The notes under the pieces were generated by a model. It was given only the letters and a program-made list of their open reading frames with translations. It made no database searches and was not told where the DNA came from. Positions 1-8,928 of a DNA stretch of 64,000 nucleotides are shown here, piece by piece (position 1 is the first letter of the stretch; each line of letters opens with the position of its first letter). This DNA is from Bradyrhizobium diazoefficiens (lineage in GTDB: Bacteria > Pseudomonadota > Alphaproteobacteria > Rhizobiales > Xanthobacteraceae): assembly GCF_016612535.1 (NCBI RefSeq), contig NZ_JAENXS010000002.1, positions 744,001-808,000 on the forward strand, given 5' to 3'. The position numbers and the translations under genes were made by a program.

Positions 1-767
1 TCGCCGTCGTTCATAAATCGCTGCAGAAGCACGGCTTCAGCGTCGGCGCCCTGCATGGCGACATGGATCAGTCGGCCCGCACGGCGGCGCTCGAACAGTT
101 CCGCAAGGGCGAGCTGCCGCTGCTGGTCGCCTCCGACGTCGCCGCCCGCGGCCTCGACATCCCCGAGGTCAGCCACGTCTTCAACTTCGACGTCCCCCAC
201 CATCCCGATGATTACGTCCATCGCGTCGGCCGCACCGGCCGCGCAGGCCGGTCCGGCATGGCGATCTCGCTCGTCACACCGCTCGACCAGAAGTCGATGG
301 TCGCGATCGAGAAGCTGATCGGCCAGAGCATTCCGCGCGCCGAGGGCGACTACGCGGTGAATGCGGAATCCTCCGAACAGGGCGACCGCCCCCGCGAATC
401 GCGCGGCCGCGATCGTGAACGCTCCCGCGGCGGACGCGGCAAGCCGCAGCGCGGCCGCGACCGTGAGCGCAGCCACGAGCCGCGCGAACCGCGTGGCGAA
501 GCTCGGCCGTCAGCCGAAGTACAGCCCGCCGGCGAAGCGCGGCCTGCACGCGAGGCAAGGCCCGCGCGCGAGGCGAGGCCTCCGCGGGAAGCCAGGCAAT
601 CATCCGAGCCGCGTGGCGGTTCGCGCCAGCAGGCCAATCCATCGCACGTGCCCTCGATCGGCCGCCCCGAGCCGCGCCGGCAGCGCGAGGCCGACACCGA
701 GCCCGGTGATCACTCGCATCTCCCGGCATTCTTGCTGCGACCGGTCCGCTCCCCCGCCGGGGCCTGA
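1..767 (+). CDS. DEAD-box ATP-dependent RNA helicase, C-terminal part (5' end outside window)
   Basis: The reading frame is open from the left edge (codons from base 3) to TGA at 765-767. It carries the second RecA-like helicase lobe: 'ALHGDMDQ' (motif IV/QxxR region), 'VASDVAARGLDIPEV' (motif V) and 'HRVGRTGRAGRSG' (motif VI with the arginine finger). These match RhlE-like DEAD-box helicases, which unwind RNA in ribosome assembly and mRNA decay. After about residue 115 the protein becomes a low-complexity Arg/Glu/Pro/Gly tail with imperfect 'ARPAREA' repeats, typical of RNA-binding extensions in this family. Motifs Q, I, Ia and II lie outside the window, so the exact paralogue cannot be named. 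Confidence 0.93.
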   Translation, partial: AVVHKSLQKHGFSVGALHGDMDQSARTAALEQFRKGELPLLVASDVAARGLDIPEVSHVFNFDVPHHPDDYVHRVGRTGRAGRSGMAISLVTPLDQKSMVAIEKLIGQSIPRAEGDYAVNAESSEQGDRPRESRGRDRERSRGGRGKPQRGRDRERSHEPREPRGEARPSAEVQPAGEARPAREARPAREARPPREARQSSEPRGGSRQQANPSHVPSIGRPEPRRQREADTEPGDHSHLPAFLLRPVRSPAGA

Positions 768-895
768 AACCACGATACACGCTAGAGTTGAACGATCGGC
801 CGTTTACCGACCGTTCACGATCATCCGTTAGCCTACGAACATAATTTAAGCATTGCTGCGGCCGGTGGCGCACGGACCGCTGTGGGGTATGTTCT

Positions 896-1963
896 GTGGT
901 CAAGGTGCTCGATGAACACGAACGCACGATGGCGTTCGCCGAGGTGGCGCTCGGTCAGATCCGATCGCTCAAGCAAACTGCAATTCCCCGCAATTACGAG
1001 ATCTGGTACGTCTACGCGACCGGCTACAATGCGCCGCTCAACAAGATCATCAACGAGACGCTGGCACGCAACGGCAAGCTGACCGAAGCCGATCTCGAGC
1101 AGATCTACGACGCCTATCTCTCCCACATCAAAACCACCGACCGCATCGACAAGGTCGGTGCGCGCGTCATCGGCGAAATCGACGACGTCGTGGATGTGTT
1201 GAGCGAAGCTCTCGGAATGACGAGCTCTTACGACGCCAGCCTGTCGGGTGCTGCGAAGGAGCTTTCGCTGGCCAAGCAGGCCGAGCAGATCAAATCGATC
1301 ATCGAATCTCTGCTCCGTTCCACCGGCGAAATGCGTGAGAGCAACAAGACGCTGGAAGATCGGCTCATCCTGGCGAAGAGCGAGATCAGCAATCTTCAGC
1401 AGAGCCTGGAGGCGATCCGCGCCGAGAGCCTGACAGATCCGCTGACGGGCCTCGGCAACCGCAAATATTTCGACCGCATGATCGGCATGGCCGTGCAGAG
1501 CGCGCTTGCGAGCGGCGAACCGCTGTCGCTCTTGCTGTTCGACATCGACCATTTCAAGTCGTTCAACGATTCCTACGGCCATCTCACCGGTGACCAGGTG
1601 CTCCGGCTGGTCGGCCTGTCCCTGAAGCAGACCATCAAGGGCCAGGACATCACCGCGCGCTACGGCGGCGAAGAATTCGCGGTGGTGCTGCCCAACACCG
1701 CGCTGCGCCAGGCCCTCACCGTCGCCGACCACATCCGCCGCGCCGTGATGGCGAAGGAACTGAAGAAGAAATCCACCGGCGAGATCCTCGGCCGCGTCAC
1801 CATTTCCGTCGGCGTCTCCATGCTGAAGCAGGGCGACGACACCGAAGCGCTGATCGAGCGTGCGGATGCCTGCCTCTATGCCGCCAAGCGTAACGGCCGC
1901 AACCGTGTGATCTGCGAAGTCGACCCGGAATACGCGGTCGAGACGCACAACCGGGTGGCATGA
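896..1963 (+). CDS. Diguanylate cyclase (GGDEF domain protein)
   Basis: The 355-residue product probably makes cyclic di-GMP from two GTP. The C-terminal half is a complete GGDEF domain: 'DPLTGLGNRKYFD' near residue 180, the metal site 'LFDIDHFKSFND', the active-site loop 'RYGGEEF' and the end motif 'ADACLYAAKRNGRNRV'. The catalytic GG(E/D)EF is intact, so activity is expected. The inhibitory I-site, normally RxxD just before the loop, reads KGQD, so product inhibition may be weakened. The N-terminal ~150 residues have no transmembrane segment and are helical with a coiled-coil-like stretch before the GGDEF domain; they are probably a cytosolic sensor or dimerisation part. The start is GTG at 896; the next in-frame ATG is at 929. 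Confidence 0.9.
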   Translation: MVKVLDEHERTMAFAEVALGQIRSLKQTAIPRNYEIWYVYATGYNAPLNKIINETLARNGKLTEADLEQIYDAYLSHIKTTDRIDKVGARVIGEIDDVVDVLSEALGMTSSYDASLSGAAKELSLAKQAEQIKSIIESLLRSTGEMRESNKTLEDRLILAKSEISNLQQSLEAIRAESLTDPLTGLGNRKYFDRMIGMAVQSALASGEPLSLLLFDIDHFKSFNDSYGHLTGDQVLRLVGLSLKQTIKGQDITARYGGEEFAVVLPNTALRQALTVADHIRRAVMAKELKKKSTGEILGRVTISVGVSMLKQGDDTEALIERADACLYAAKRNGRNRVICEVDPEYAVETHNRVA

Positions 1964-2062
1964 CGCGCAACCAACGCGCCGAAAGCCGCCCGCGCTTGAC
2001 ATTCCAATCTGACGAACGACATCTTCCTCCTCGCCCCCCGCGAGCATCGAGGACTTGTCATC

Positions 2063-2593
2063 TTGCCAAACCCGCATGATTTTCACGTCCCGCAACCGTC
2101 CTACACCAGGGACGATCTGCTGAGATCGAGCGAAGGCGGCTATTTCGGTCCGGGTAACGCGCAATTGCCGGCGCCGCCGATGCTCATGATGGACCGCATC
2201 ACCGAAATCAGCCTGGACGGCGGCGAATTCGGCAAGGGCCACATCGTCGGCGAGCTCGGCATTGTGCCAGGCCACTGGTTCTTCGATTGCCATTATCGCG
2301 GTGACGCGATGATGCCTGGAAGTCTGGGGCTGGATGCGATGTGGCAGATGGTCGGCTACTGGCTCGGCTGGTCCGGCTCGCCGGGCAAGGGCCGCGCCAT
2401 CGGCGTCGGCGAGGTGGAGGTCACAGGATCCATCACGCCGGAGACGCGCGCCGTGCGCTACGAGGTCGCGATGCGTATGGTCCGGCGCGGCAAGCTGGTC
2501 CTCGGAATTGCCAACGGGCGCGTGCTTGCAGACGGCGTGTGTGTTTTTGTGGCCAAGGACATGAGGGTTGGCCTCACCAAGGCCGTGGACTGA
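2063..2593 (+). CDS. fabA: 3-hydroxydecanoyl-ACP dehydratase (FabA family)
   Basis: The 176-residue product matches the usual FabA length (E. coli 172). FabA dehydrates 3-hydroxydecanoyl-ACP and isomerises trans-2 to cis-3 decenoyl-ACP in unsaturated fatty acid synthesis. The active site is visible: His in 'FDCHYRGDAMMPG' and Asp in 'SLGLDAMWQMVGYWLGW'. The start appears to be TTG at 2063: no in-frame ATG occurs before about codon 40, and a CGAGGA ribosome site lies about 9 bases upstream (2048-2053). In rhizobia fabA is normally followed by fabB; here a repeat element and an opposing gene follow, so this may be a second or specialised copy. A TTGACA at 1996-2001 could be a -35 element, but no good -10 follows. 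Confidence 0.88.
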   Translation: MPNPHDFHVPQPSYTRDDLLRSSEGGYFGPGNAQLPAPPMLMMDRITEISLDGGEFGKGHIVGELGIVPGHWFFDCHYRGDAMMPGSLGLDAMWQMVGYWLGWSGSPGKGRAIGVGEVEVTGSITPETRAVRYEVAMRMVRRGKLVLGIANGRVLADGVCVFVAKDMRVGLTKAVD

Positions 2594-2598
2594 GGTCT

Positions 2599-2690
2599 CG
2601 TAGAGTGGGAAGGCGCGCAAGCGCCGTGCCCACCATTTCTCCACGGCAAGACCTTAACGGTGGGCACGCTTCGCTTTGCCCACCCTACGG
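2599..2690. repeat. Pair of inverted GC-rich palindromic repeats
   Basis: Two related elements, 2599-2634 and 2657-2690, face each other. Both have the form CGTAG-R-GTGGG ... GTGCCCACC when the second is read on the minus strand. The first folds into a hairpin with outer arms GTGGG/CCCAC and inner arms GGCGC/GCGCC around GCAA. It sits 5 bases after the fabA stop and may act as its terminator or mRNA end. The second supplies the last codons of the TfoX-domain gene. Repeats of this 'GGGTGGGCAAAGCG...GCCCACC' type are, from general knowledge, frequent in Bradyrhizobium genomes. Confidence 0.75.
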
Positions 2691-3097
2691 GCCGACTTCT
2701 TGACTGCTTTCTTGGCAGGCTGCTTCTTCGCGACGGCCTGCTTCGCCGCCGCCTTCTTGGCCTTCTTGGGACGCTTCTTCACCTTGGCGCGCTGGGCGGC
2801 GGCGAGCGCCGCCCTCGCCCATTGCGCCAGCTCCTCGGAATCGTCGAACAGCCGCGCTGGCAGCTCCCAGTAGGAATTCACCAGCACGGTCTTGGCGCGA
2901 GTCGAGTACTGGAACGGCTTTGAGCCTTCCGCTTCGAAGTCGGGGATGGTCACCTCATCCGCGCGGAAGAACAGGCCAGCGCGCAAGGCCAGCGCGAAAT
3001 TGATGCCATCGGCGGAGATGCCGTAGCCGGAGAACATTTTCCGGATAGCGACGGGGCCGAAATCGGCGAACAGATCGATCAGGAATTCGCGGTCCAT
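2654..3097 (-). CDS. TfoX/Sxy N-terminal domain protein with Lys/Ala-rich tail
   Basis: The 147-residue product has a TfoX N-terminal-type domain over residues 1-100: 'FADFGPVAIRKMFSGYGI', 'FALALRAGLFFRADE' and 'YWELPARLFDDSEELAQWARAAL'. From about residue 102 it turns into a Lys/Ala-rich, histone-H1-like tail (repeats such as KKAKKAAAK) likely to be disordered and to bind nucleic acid. In gammaproteobacteria TfoX/Sxy regulates competence; in alphaproteobacteria the role of stand-alone N-terminal-domain proteins is not established, so no function is claimed. The last eight residues, GKAKRAHR, are encoded inside a dispersed palindromic repeat (2657-2690), so the natural stop was probably replaced by repeat insertion. 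Confidence 0.85.
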   Translation of the reverse strand: MDREFLIDLFADFGPVAIRKMFSGYGISADGINFALALRAGLFFRADEVTIPDFEAEGSKPFQYSTRAKTVLVNSYWELPARLFDDSEELAQWARAALAAAQRAKVKKRPKKAKKAAAKQAVAKKQPAKKAVKKSARRVGKAKRAHR

Positions 3098-3175
3098 TGG
3101 AGGCTTCCCCGGGCGAGCAGGCCAGCCTTCATACCACCGCCGTCATTGCGAGCGAAATGTGCGGCGGTAGCGCGG

Positions 3176-3586
3176 TTACCCGTCGATCTTGGCCGGGCGC
3201 AGCTCGACCGACTCGCCGCAGCCGCAGGCGGAGATCTGGTTGGGATTGTTGAAGACGAACTGGGCTTGCATCTTGTCGGCCTTGTAGTCCATCTCGGTGC
3301 CGAGCAGGAACAGCACGGCCTTGGGTTCGACCAGGATCTTGACGCCCTTGTCCTCGACCACTTCGTCGGTCGAGCGGATGTCGTGGGCGTATTCGACGGT
3401 GTAGGACTGGCCGGCACAGCCGCCGTTCTTGACGCCGACACGCAGGCCCACGATCTCGGAATCGGCGCGCTGGGTGAGCTCACTGATGCGCTGGGCAGCA
3501 GCATCGGTCAGCCGCATCACCTGCGGGCGGGGCCGCTTCGGCTTCGGAGTGGATGCTGGTGTCGAGCCTGACGATATTTGGGTCAT
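3176..3586 (-). CDS. sufA: Iron-sulfur cluster assembly A-type carrier (SufA/IscA/HesB family)
   Basis: The 136-residue product carries the A-type Fe-S carrier fold. The three cluster-ligating cysteines are visible: one in 'VKNGGCAGQSY' and two in the C-terminal 'SACGCGESVEL'. These proteins accept clusters from the SufBCD scaffold and pass them to apo-targets. The N-terminal ~25 residues are Ser/Pro/Lys-rich and probably a flexible extension. It is the last gene of the suf run, 49 bases after the DUF59 gene on the same strand. The downstream gap 3098-3175 holds a fragment 'GTCATTGCGAGCGAA' (3142-3156) that resembles a dispersed Bradyrhizobium repeat. Confidence 0.92.
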   Translation of the reverse strand: MTQISSGSTPASTPKPKRPRPQVMRLTDAAAQRISELTQRADSEIVGLRVGVKNGGCAGQSYTVEYAHDIRSTDEVVEDKGVKILVEPKAVLFLLGTEMDYKADKMQAQFVFNNPNQISACGCGESVELRPAKIDG

Positions 3587-3635
3587 GTCAGTGATGTGGT
3601 CCGTTGCCGAGCGAATTCAATATCGAGGTTACGCG

Positions 3636-4007
3636 TCACCACATGTTGAGGACGAGGCGCGCCTCGTCGCTCATGCGTTCCGGCGTCCAGGCCGGCTCCC
3701 AGATCACCTTGACGTCGACCACGCCGACGCCGGGAACGCTGGCGACCGCGTTCTCGACCATGGTCGGCAACTCGCCGGCGGCCGGGCAGTTCGGCGTCGT
3801 CAGCGTCATCTGCACGTCGACGGAGCGATCGTCCTTGATCTCGACCTTGTAGATCAGGCCAAGCTCATAGATGTCGGCCGGAATTTCCGGATCGAACACC
3901 GTCTTGAGAGCCGCGATGATCTCGGTGGTGAGACGCTCGGTCTCCTCCGGCGGCAGCGCCGAATGGGTCTCCATCGGATTGGCTTTGATTTCGGCCGTGT
4001 CACTCAT
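3636..4007 (-). CDS. sufT: SUF-associated DUF59 (MIP18-like) Fe-S assembly protein
   Basis: The 123-residue product is a DUF59/MIP18 family protein. Diagnostic blocks are 'FDPEIPADIYELGLIY' and 'MTLTTPNCPAAGELP', with the conserved Cys in TPNCP. Members encoded in suf operons (SufT, and YitW-like proteins) help mature Fe-S proteins, probably by delivering clusters to particular targets. The N-terminal ~20 residues before 'EETERLTTEIIAALK' are variable. Its ATG overlaps the stop of sufS by four bases (4004-4007), indicating translational coupling and a shared transcript with sufS and sufA. Confidence 0.9.
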   Translation of the reverse strand: MSDTAEIKANPMETHSALPPEETERLTTEIIAALKTVFDPEIPADIYELGLIYKVEIKDDRSVDVQMTLTTPNCPAAGELPTMVENAVASVPGVGVVDVKVIWEPAWTPERMSDEARLVLNMW

Positions 4008-5251
4008 GCGAACAAATCCCGCGCCTTTAACAGCGCCTGTGCCAGATGATCGACTTCTTCCCGCGTATTATACATGCCGAACGAGGCACGGCATGTGGCA
4101 GTCACGTTGAACCGCTCTAAAAGCGGCATGACGCAATGAGTGCCGGCGCGCACCGCAATCCCCTGACGGTCGATCACGGTGGCGACGTCATGGGCATGCG
4201 CGCCCTTCAGCTCGAACGAGATCACCGGACCCTTGCCCCGCGCCGTGCCGATCAGCCGCAGCGAGTTGATCTCGCGCAGCTTGTCCTGAGCGTAGGTGAC
4301 GAGATCGTGCTCGTGCGCGGCGATGCGCTCCTTGCCGATCGAATTGACGTAGTCGATGGCGGCGCCAAGGCCCACGGCCTCGACGATCGGCGGCGTGCCC
4401 GCTTCGAACTTGTGCGGGGGATCGCCATAGGTGACGACATCGCGCGAGACCTCGCGGATCATCTCGCCGCCACCGTTATAGGGGCGCATCGCGACGAGAT
4501 GGTCGTACTTGGCCCAGAGCACGCCGATGCCGGTGGGACCGTAGACCTTGTGGCCGGTGAAGACGTAGAAGTCGCAACCGATGTCCTGGACGTCGACCGG
4601 CAGATGCACCGCGCCCTGGCTGCCGTCGACCAGCACCGGGATGCCGCGGGCATGCGCGATCTTGACGACGTCCTTGACCGGGACGATGGTGCCGAGCGCG
4701 TTCGACATCTGCGTGATCGCGACCAGTTTTGTCTTAGACGTCAGCAGCTTCTCGAACTCGTCGATGAGGAAATTGCCTTCGTCGTCGACTGGCGCCCATT
4801 TGATCACGGCACCCTGACGCTCCCTGAGGAAATGCCAGGGCACGATGTTGGAGTGGTGCTCCATGATCGAAATGACGATCTCGTCGCCGTCTTTGATGCT
4901 CGGCCCACCCCAGGACGAGGCGACCAGATTGATCGCTTCCGTCGCGTTGCGGGTGAAGACCACTTCCTCAGGTCGCGACGCGTTGATGAACTGCGCGACC
5001 TTGATACGACCGCCCTCATAGGCTTCGGTCGCAGCGTTGGCGAGGTAATGCAGGCCGCGATGGACGTTGGCGTATTCCGACGTGTAGGCCTGCGTCATGC
5101 GGTCCAGTACGGCGCTCGGCTTCTGCGCGGAAGCGGCGTTGTCGAGATAGACCAGCGGCTTGCCATAGACCTGCGTCGCAAGCGCCGGAAAATCCTGGCG
5201 CACCCGCGCGACGTCATAAGTGCCGTTCTTGACTGCCGGATGCGTGCTCAT
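4004..5251 (-). CDS. sufS: Cysteine desulfurase SufS
   Basis: The 415-residue PLP enzyme takes sulfur from cysteine for Fe-S cluster assembly and releases alanine. It is the group II (SufS/CsdA) type: 'FPALATQVYGKPLVYLDNAA' at the N-terminus, 'VFTRNATEAINLVA', 'EHHSNIVPW', the PLP lysine in 'YVFTGHKVYGPTG', and the short persulfide loop Cys in 'RAGTHCVMPLLERF'. Family length is about 406-415, so the gene is full length. It overlaps sufD by four bases upstream (5248-5251) and the DUF59 gene downstream. No sufE gene is visible in the window; SufE-like activation would have to come from elsewhere. Confidence 0.96.
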   Translation of the reverse strand: MSTHPAVKNGTYDVARVRQDFPALATQVYGKPLVYLDNAASAQKPSAVLDRMTQAYTSEYANVHRGLHYLANAATEAYEGGRIKVAQFINASRPEEVVFTRNATEAINLVASSWGGPSIKDGDEIVISIMEHHSNIVPWHFLRERQGAVIKWAPVDDEGNFLIDEFEKLLTSKTKLVAITQMSNALGTIVPVKDVVKIAHARGIPVLVDGSQGAVHLPVDVQDIGCDFYVFTGHKVYGPTGIGVLWAKYDHLVAMRPYNGGGEMIREVSRDVVTYGDPPHKFEAGTPPIVEAVGLGAAIDYVNSIGKERIAAHEHDLVTYAQDKLREINSLRLIGTARGKGPVISFELKGAHAHDVATVIDRQGIAVRAGTHCVMPLLERFNVTATCRASFGMYNTREEVDHLAQALLKARDLFA

Positions 5252-6552
5252 GACCGCCGCTCCAGCCAGCGCTCGGCAATGCCGATCACGTGCTCGCGCA
5301 AATCATCATCGGCGATCTGCTCGATCGCTTCGCCCACGAAGGCCTGGATCAGCAGCGCCTGGGCCTGCTTCTCCGGCAGGCCGCGCGCCTTCAGATAGAA
5401 CAGCAGGCTCTCGTCCAGCGCGCCGGCGGTGGCGCCGTGGCCGCAGGAGACGTCGTCGGCGAAGATTTCGAGCTCGGGCTTGTTGTCGGCCTCGGCTTCG
5501 TCCGAGAGCAGCAGCGCGCGCGTCATCATCTTGCCGTCGGTCTTCTGCGCGTCGGGACGGACGATGATGCGGCCCTGGAACACGGAATGGGCGCGATCGT
5601 CGATTACGGCGCGGAAGATTTCGCGGCTGACGCAGTTCGGCACCGCATGGTCGACCACCAGCGTCGTGTCGCCATGCTCGGTCTTCTGCAACAAATTGAC
5701 GCCGTTGATGGAGAGTTCGCTGCCCTCGCCCGCCAGCGTGATGAAGCCTTGCAAGCGGCTGACGGCCGCACCGGTGGTCATGTTGAAGAAATTGAATTTG
5801 ACGTTGGCGCCGACCGTGACGAAATGCGAAGTCACATTCAGCGCGTCCGGCGCATCGTCCATCAGGCGGATATGCGCGACGTCGGCATCGTCACCGACTG
5901 TGACGAGTACGGCGTCGTTGATCTGATAGGCCTTGGCGCCAGCCGCAACGAAACTCTCGACGATGGTGGCGCGAACGCCCTTCCCGATTGCGACCTGCGA
6001 CCGGGTGAAGACCGACGCCGACGCGGCGGTCGCCACGTGAATGATCTGGATTGGCGCAGACGGCTGCGCGCCATCGGGAATCGACAGCACGACGCCGTCC
6101 GTCGCCATCGCCGCGTTGAGCGCGATCACGGCATCGGTGGACGCGGTCTTCAGCAGCCCGGCGTCCTTCCCCAGCGTCTCCCGCAACGTCTTAAAGCCCA
6201 CCTCAGCGCCAAGCGCCTTGACGTCGGACAGATCGGCCGCGAACGCGCCGTCGACCAGCACCAGCTTACGGGCGCCTGCGATCGCATGTGCCTTCACCGC
6301 GTCGGCAGCGCACTTCAGCGCGGCTGCATCCGGCGCGGCCGCCAACGGCAACACCTCACCGACCAGCGCACGCAGATCGGTGTACTTCCATTCCTCGATC
6401 CGGCGATGCGGCAGGCCGAGACGCTCATAGGTCTCGAACGACTCGCGGCGCGCCGCAATCACAGAAGGCGAACCCGGCAACCGGCCTTCGGCGCTGGTGA
6501 AGAGATCGCTCACCGCGCGGCCCTTTCCGGTCTTTGCCACAGCAACGTTCAT
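5248..6552 (-). CDS. sufD: Fe-S cluster assembly protein SufD
   Basis: The 434-residue product is the SufD scaffold subunit that works with SufB and the ATPase SufC. Recognisable SufD/SufB C-terminal features include 'GHGATAGALDESLLFYLKARGL' in part and 'AQALLIQAFVGEAIEQI', with the conserved His in 'SCGHGAT'. N-terminal 'YERLGLPHRRIEEWKYTDLR' is the typical SufD opening block. The preferred start is ATG at 6552 with AAGGA about 9 bases upstream; an in-frame TTG at 6561 would add three residues. It starts 12 bases after sufC and overlaps sufS by four, so the genes are co-translated. Confidence 0.94.
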   Translation of the reverse strand: MNVAVAKTGKGRAVSDLFTSAEGRLPGSPSVIAARRESFETYERLGLPHRRIEEWKYTDLRALVGEVLPLAAAPDAAALKCAADAVKAHAIAGARKLVLVDGAFAADLSDVKALGAEVGFKTLRETLGKDAGLLKTASTDAVIALNAAMATDGVVLSIPDGAQPSAPIQIIHVATAASASVFTRSQVAIGKGVRATIVESFVAAGAKAYQINDAVLVTVGDDADVAHIRLMDDAPDALNVTSHFVTVGANVKFNFFNMTTGAAVSRLQGFITLAGEGSELSINGVNLLQKTEHGDTTLVVDHAVPNCVSREIFRAVIDDRAHSVFQGRIIVRPDAQKTDGKMMTRALLLSDEAEADNKPELEIFADDVSCGHGATAGALDESLLFYLKARGLPEKQAQALLIQAFVGEAIEQIADDDLREHVIGIAERWLERRS

Positions 6553-6564
6553 CGTAAACAATCC

Positions 6565-7317
6565 TTACGCGGCATCCTCGAACTGGGCGTAGCCGGACGC
6601 TTCCAGCTCGAGCGCCAGTTCCTTGTCGCCGCTCTTCACGACGCGGCCCTTCGACATCACGTGCACCACGTCGGGCACGATGTAGTTGAGCAGCCGCTGA
6701 TAGTGGGTGATGACGACCATCGCGCGCTTGGGCGAGTGCAGCGCGTTGACGCCGTCGGCCGCAATGCGCAGCGCGTCGATATCGAGGCCGGAATCCATCT
6801 CGTCGAGGATGCACAGGCTCGGCTCGAACAGCGCCATCTGCAACACTTCGTTGCGCTTCTTCTCGCCGCCGGAGAAGCCGACATTGACGCCGCGCTTGAG
6901 CATGTCCTGCGGAATGTTCAGCGACTTCGAGACCTCGCGGACCTTCTTCAAAAACTCCGGCACCATCAGCTCGGTCTCGCCGCGCGCCTTGCGCTGCGCG
7001 TTCAGCGCGGTCCGGAGGAAGTTCATGGTGGTGACACCGGGAATCTCGACCGGATACTGGAACGCCAGGAACACGCCCTTCGCAGCGCGCTCCTCGGGAG
7101 CCATCTCCAGAAGGTCCTCGCCCCTGAACAGGATCTGGCCGTCGGTCACCTCGTAGCCGGGCTTGCCGGCGATGACGTGCGAGAGCGTCGACTTGCCGGA
7201 GCCGTTCGGCCCCATGATGGCGTGGATCTCGCCCTCGTTCACGGTCAGCGTCAGCCCGTGGAGGATCTCACGCTCCTCGACACGAACCTTCAGGTCTTTC
7301 ACTTCAAGCAAGGCCAT
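6565..7317 (-). CDS. sufC: Fe-S cluster assembly ATPase SufC
   Basis: The 250-residue product is the ABC-type ATPase of the SufBC2D scaffold. Walker A is 'MGPNGSGKST', the signature is 'FSGGEKKRNE' (characteristic of SufC), and Walker B/D-loop is 'CILDEMDSGLDIDALR', where the SufC-specific Asp follows the catalytic Glu region; the H-loop is in 'VVITHYQRLL'. The start MALLEVKDL at 7317 fits known SufC proteins; an in-frame ATG at 7347 would add ten residues with no family support. It lies 62 bases after sufB and 12 before sufD. ATP hydrolysis drives SufB/D conformational change during cluster assembly. Confidence 0.96.
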   Translation of the reverse strand: MALLEVKDLKVRVEEREILHGLTLTVNEGEIHAIMGPNGSGKSTLSHVIAGKPGYEVTDGQILFRGEDLLEMAPEERAAKGVFLAFQYPVEIPGVTTMNFLRTALNAQRKARGETELMVPEFLKKVREVSKSLNIPQDMLKRGVNVGFSGGEKKRNEVLQMALFEPSLCILDEMDSGLDIDALRIAADGVNALHSPKRAMVVITHYQRLLNYIVPDVVHVMSKGRVVKSGDKELALELEASGYAQFEDAA

Positions 7318-7379
7318 CTTGGTATCCAGTTTATTCAATTGATGCATGGTGCGCCTAAGCGCGCCGCGAGAGTCGGCAA

Positions 7380-8876
7380 TTAGCCGACCGACCCTTCAAG
7401 CGAGATCGAGATCAGCTTCTGCGCTTCCACCGCGAATTCCATCGGCAGCTGCTGAAGCACGTCCTTGACGAAGCCGTTGACGACGAGGCCGACGGCCTCT
7501 TCCTGGCTGAGGCCGCGCTGGACGCAGTAGAACAGCACGTCCTCGGAGATCTTCGAGGTCGTCGCCTCGTGCTCGAACGTCGCCGAGGAGTTCTTGGCTT
7601 CGATGTACGGCACGGTATGCGCGCCGCATTTGTCGCCGATCAACAGCGAATCGCAGGCGGTGAAGTTGCGCGCGCCGGTCGCCTTGCGATGGGCGGTGAC
7701 GAGGCCGCGATAGGTGTTCTGCGACTTGCCGGCGGCGATGCCCTTGGAGATGATTCGGCTCGACGTGTTCTTGCCGAGATGGATCATCTTGGTGCCCGAA
7801 TCGACCTGCTGGAAACCGTTCGAGATCGCGATCGAGTAGAACTCGCCACGCGAATTATCGCCGCGGAGAATGCAGCTCGGATATTTCCAGGTGATCGCGG
7901 AACCGGTCTCGACCTGGGTCCAGGAGATCTTGGAATTGTCGCCGCGGCAGTCGCCACGCTTGGTGACGAAATTATAGATGCCGCCCTTGCCTTCCGAATT
8001 GCCGGGATACCAGTTCTGCACGGTCGAATATTTGATCTCGGCGTCATCGTGCGCGACGAGCTCGACCACGGCGGCATGCAGCTGGTTTTCGTCGCGCTGC
8101 GGCGCGGTGCAGCCTTCGAGATAGCTGACGTAGGAGCCCTTGTCCGCGATGATCAGCGTCCGCTCGAACTGACCGGTGTTGCGCTCGTTGATGCGGAAAT
8201 AGGTCGACAGCTCCATCGGGCAGCGCACGCCGGGCGGCACGTAGACGAACGAACCGTCGGAGAACACCGCCGAATTCAGCGTCGCGTAGAAATTGTCGGA
8301 GGTCGGCACCACAGAGCCGAGATATTTCTGCACCAGCTCCGGATGCTCGCGGATGGCCTCCGAGATCGGCATGAAGATCACGCCGGCCTTCTTCAGCTCC
8401 GCCTTGAACGTGGTCGCAACCGAGACCGAATCGAATACAGCATCGACCGCGATCTTGCGACGCGCGGGATCTTCCTCGCCGGGCTTCGGCTCGACGCCTT
8501 CGAGCATGGCGACTTCCCGCAAGGGGATGCCGAGCTTCTCATAGGTCTTCAGGATCTCTGGATCGATCTCGTCGAGCGAGGTGATCGTCTTCTTCGGCTT
8601 CGGCGCCGCGTAATAATAGAGATCCTGGAAGTCGATCTTGGGATAGTCCACGCGGGCCCAATTCGGCTCGGTCATGGTCAGCCAGCGCCGATAGGCTTCC
8701 AGCCGCCATTGGAGCATCCAGGCGGGCTCGTTCTTCTTCTGCGAGATGAATTTGACGGTCTCTTCCGACAGCCCCTTGGGGGCCTTATCGGACTCGATCA
8801 GGGTCTCAAACCCATAACGATACTGATCGACGTCGATGCGCTTCACGCGCTCGACCGTCTCTTGCACGGCTGGCAT
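7380..8876 (-). CDS. sufB: Fe-S cluster assembly scaffold SufB
   Basis: The 498-residue product is the SufB scaffold on which Fe-S clusters are built. Highly conserved blocks are visible: '[20 protein letters not shown]' in part, '[20 protein letters not shown]' in part, '[15 protein letters not shown]', '[18 protein letters not shown]', '[19 protein letters not shown]' and the catalytic '[16 protein letters not shown]'. The key Cys near the C-terminus ([14 protein letters not shown]) is present. ATG at 8876 is chosen because GGAGGA lies 4 bases upstream on the minus strand (8881-8886); an upstream in-frame ATG at 8900 lacks family support. The 125-base gap upstream carries an ICE/Irr-like site, so transcription may begin here as well as before the cysteine desulfurase. 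Confidence 0.97.
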   Translation of the reverse strand: MPAVQETVERVKRIDVDQYRYGFETLIESDKAPKGLSEETVKFISQKKNEPAWMLQWRLEAYRRWLTMTEPNWARVDYPKIDFQDLYYYAAPKPKKTITSLDEIDPEILKTYEKLGIPLREVAMLEGVEPKPGEEDPARRKIAVDAVFDSVSVATTFKAELKKAGVIFMPISEAIREHPELVQKYLGSVVPTSDNFYATLNSAVFSDGSFVYVPPGVRCPMELSTYFRINERNTGQFERTLIIADKGSYVSYLEGCTAPQRDENQLHAAVVELVAHDDAEIKYSTVQNWYPGNSEGKGGIYNFVTKRGDCRGDNSKISWTQVETGSAITWKYPSCILRGDNSRGEFYSIAISNGFQQVDSGTKMIHLGKNTSSRIISKGIAAGKSQNTYRGLVTAHRKATGARNFTACDSLLIGDKCGAHTVPYIEAKNSSATFEHEATTSKISEDVLFYCVQRGLSQEEAVGLVVNGFVKDVLQQLPMEFAVEAQKLISISLEGSVG

Positions 8877-8928
8877 TCTATCCTCCGCTCGTGGTTTCAA
8901 GGACCACGGTGGATCAAACTTGGACGAG

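Noticed and set aside
833-2644. 603-residue open frame on the minus strand across the diguanylate cyclase and fabA
   Set aside because: It is antisense to two genes with clear family motifs. Its translation is His/Arg/Asp-rich with no domain, as expected for the shadow frame of high-GC coding DNA.
5290-7383. 697-residue plus-strand frame across sufD and sufC
   Set aside because: It is antisense to well-conserved suf genes and lacks any recognisable motif.
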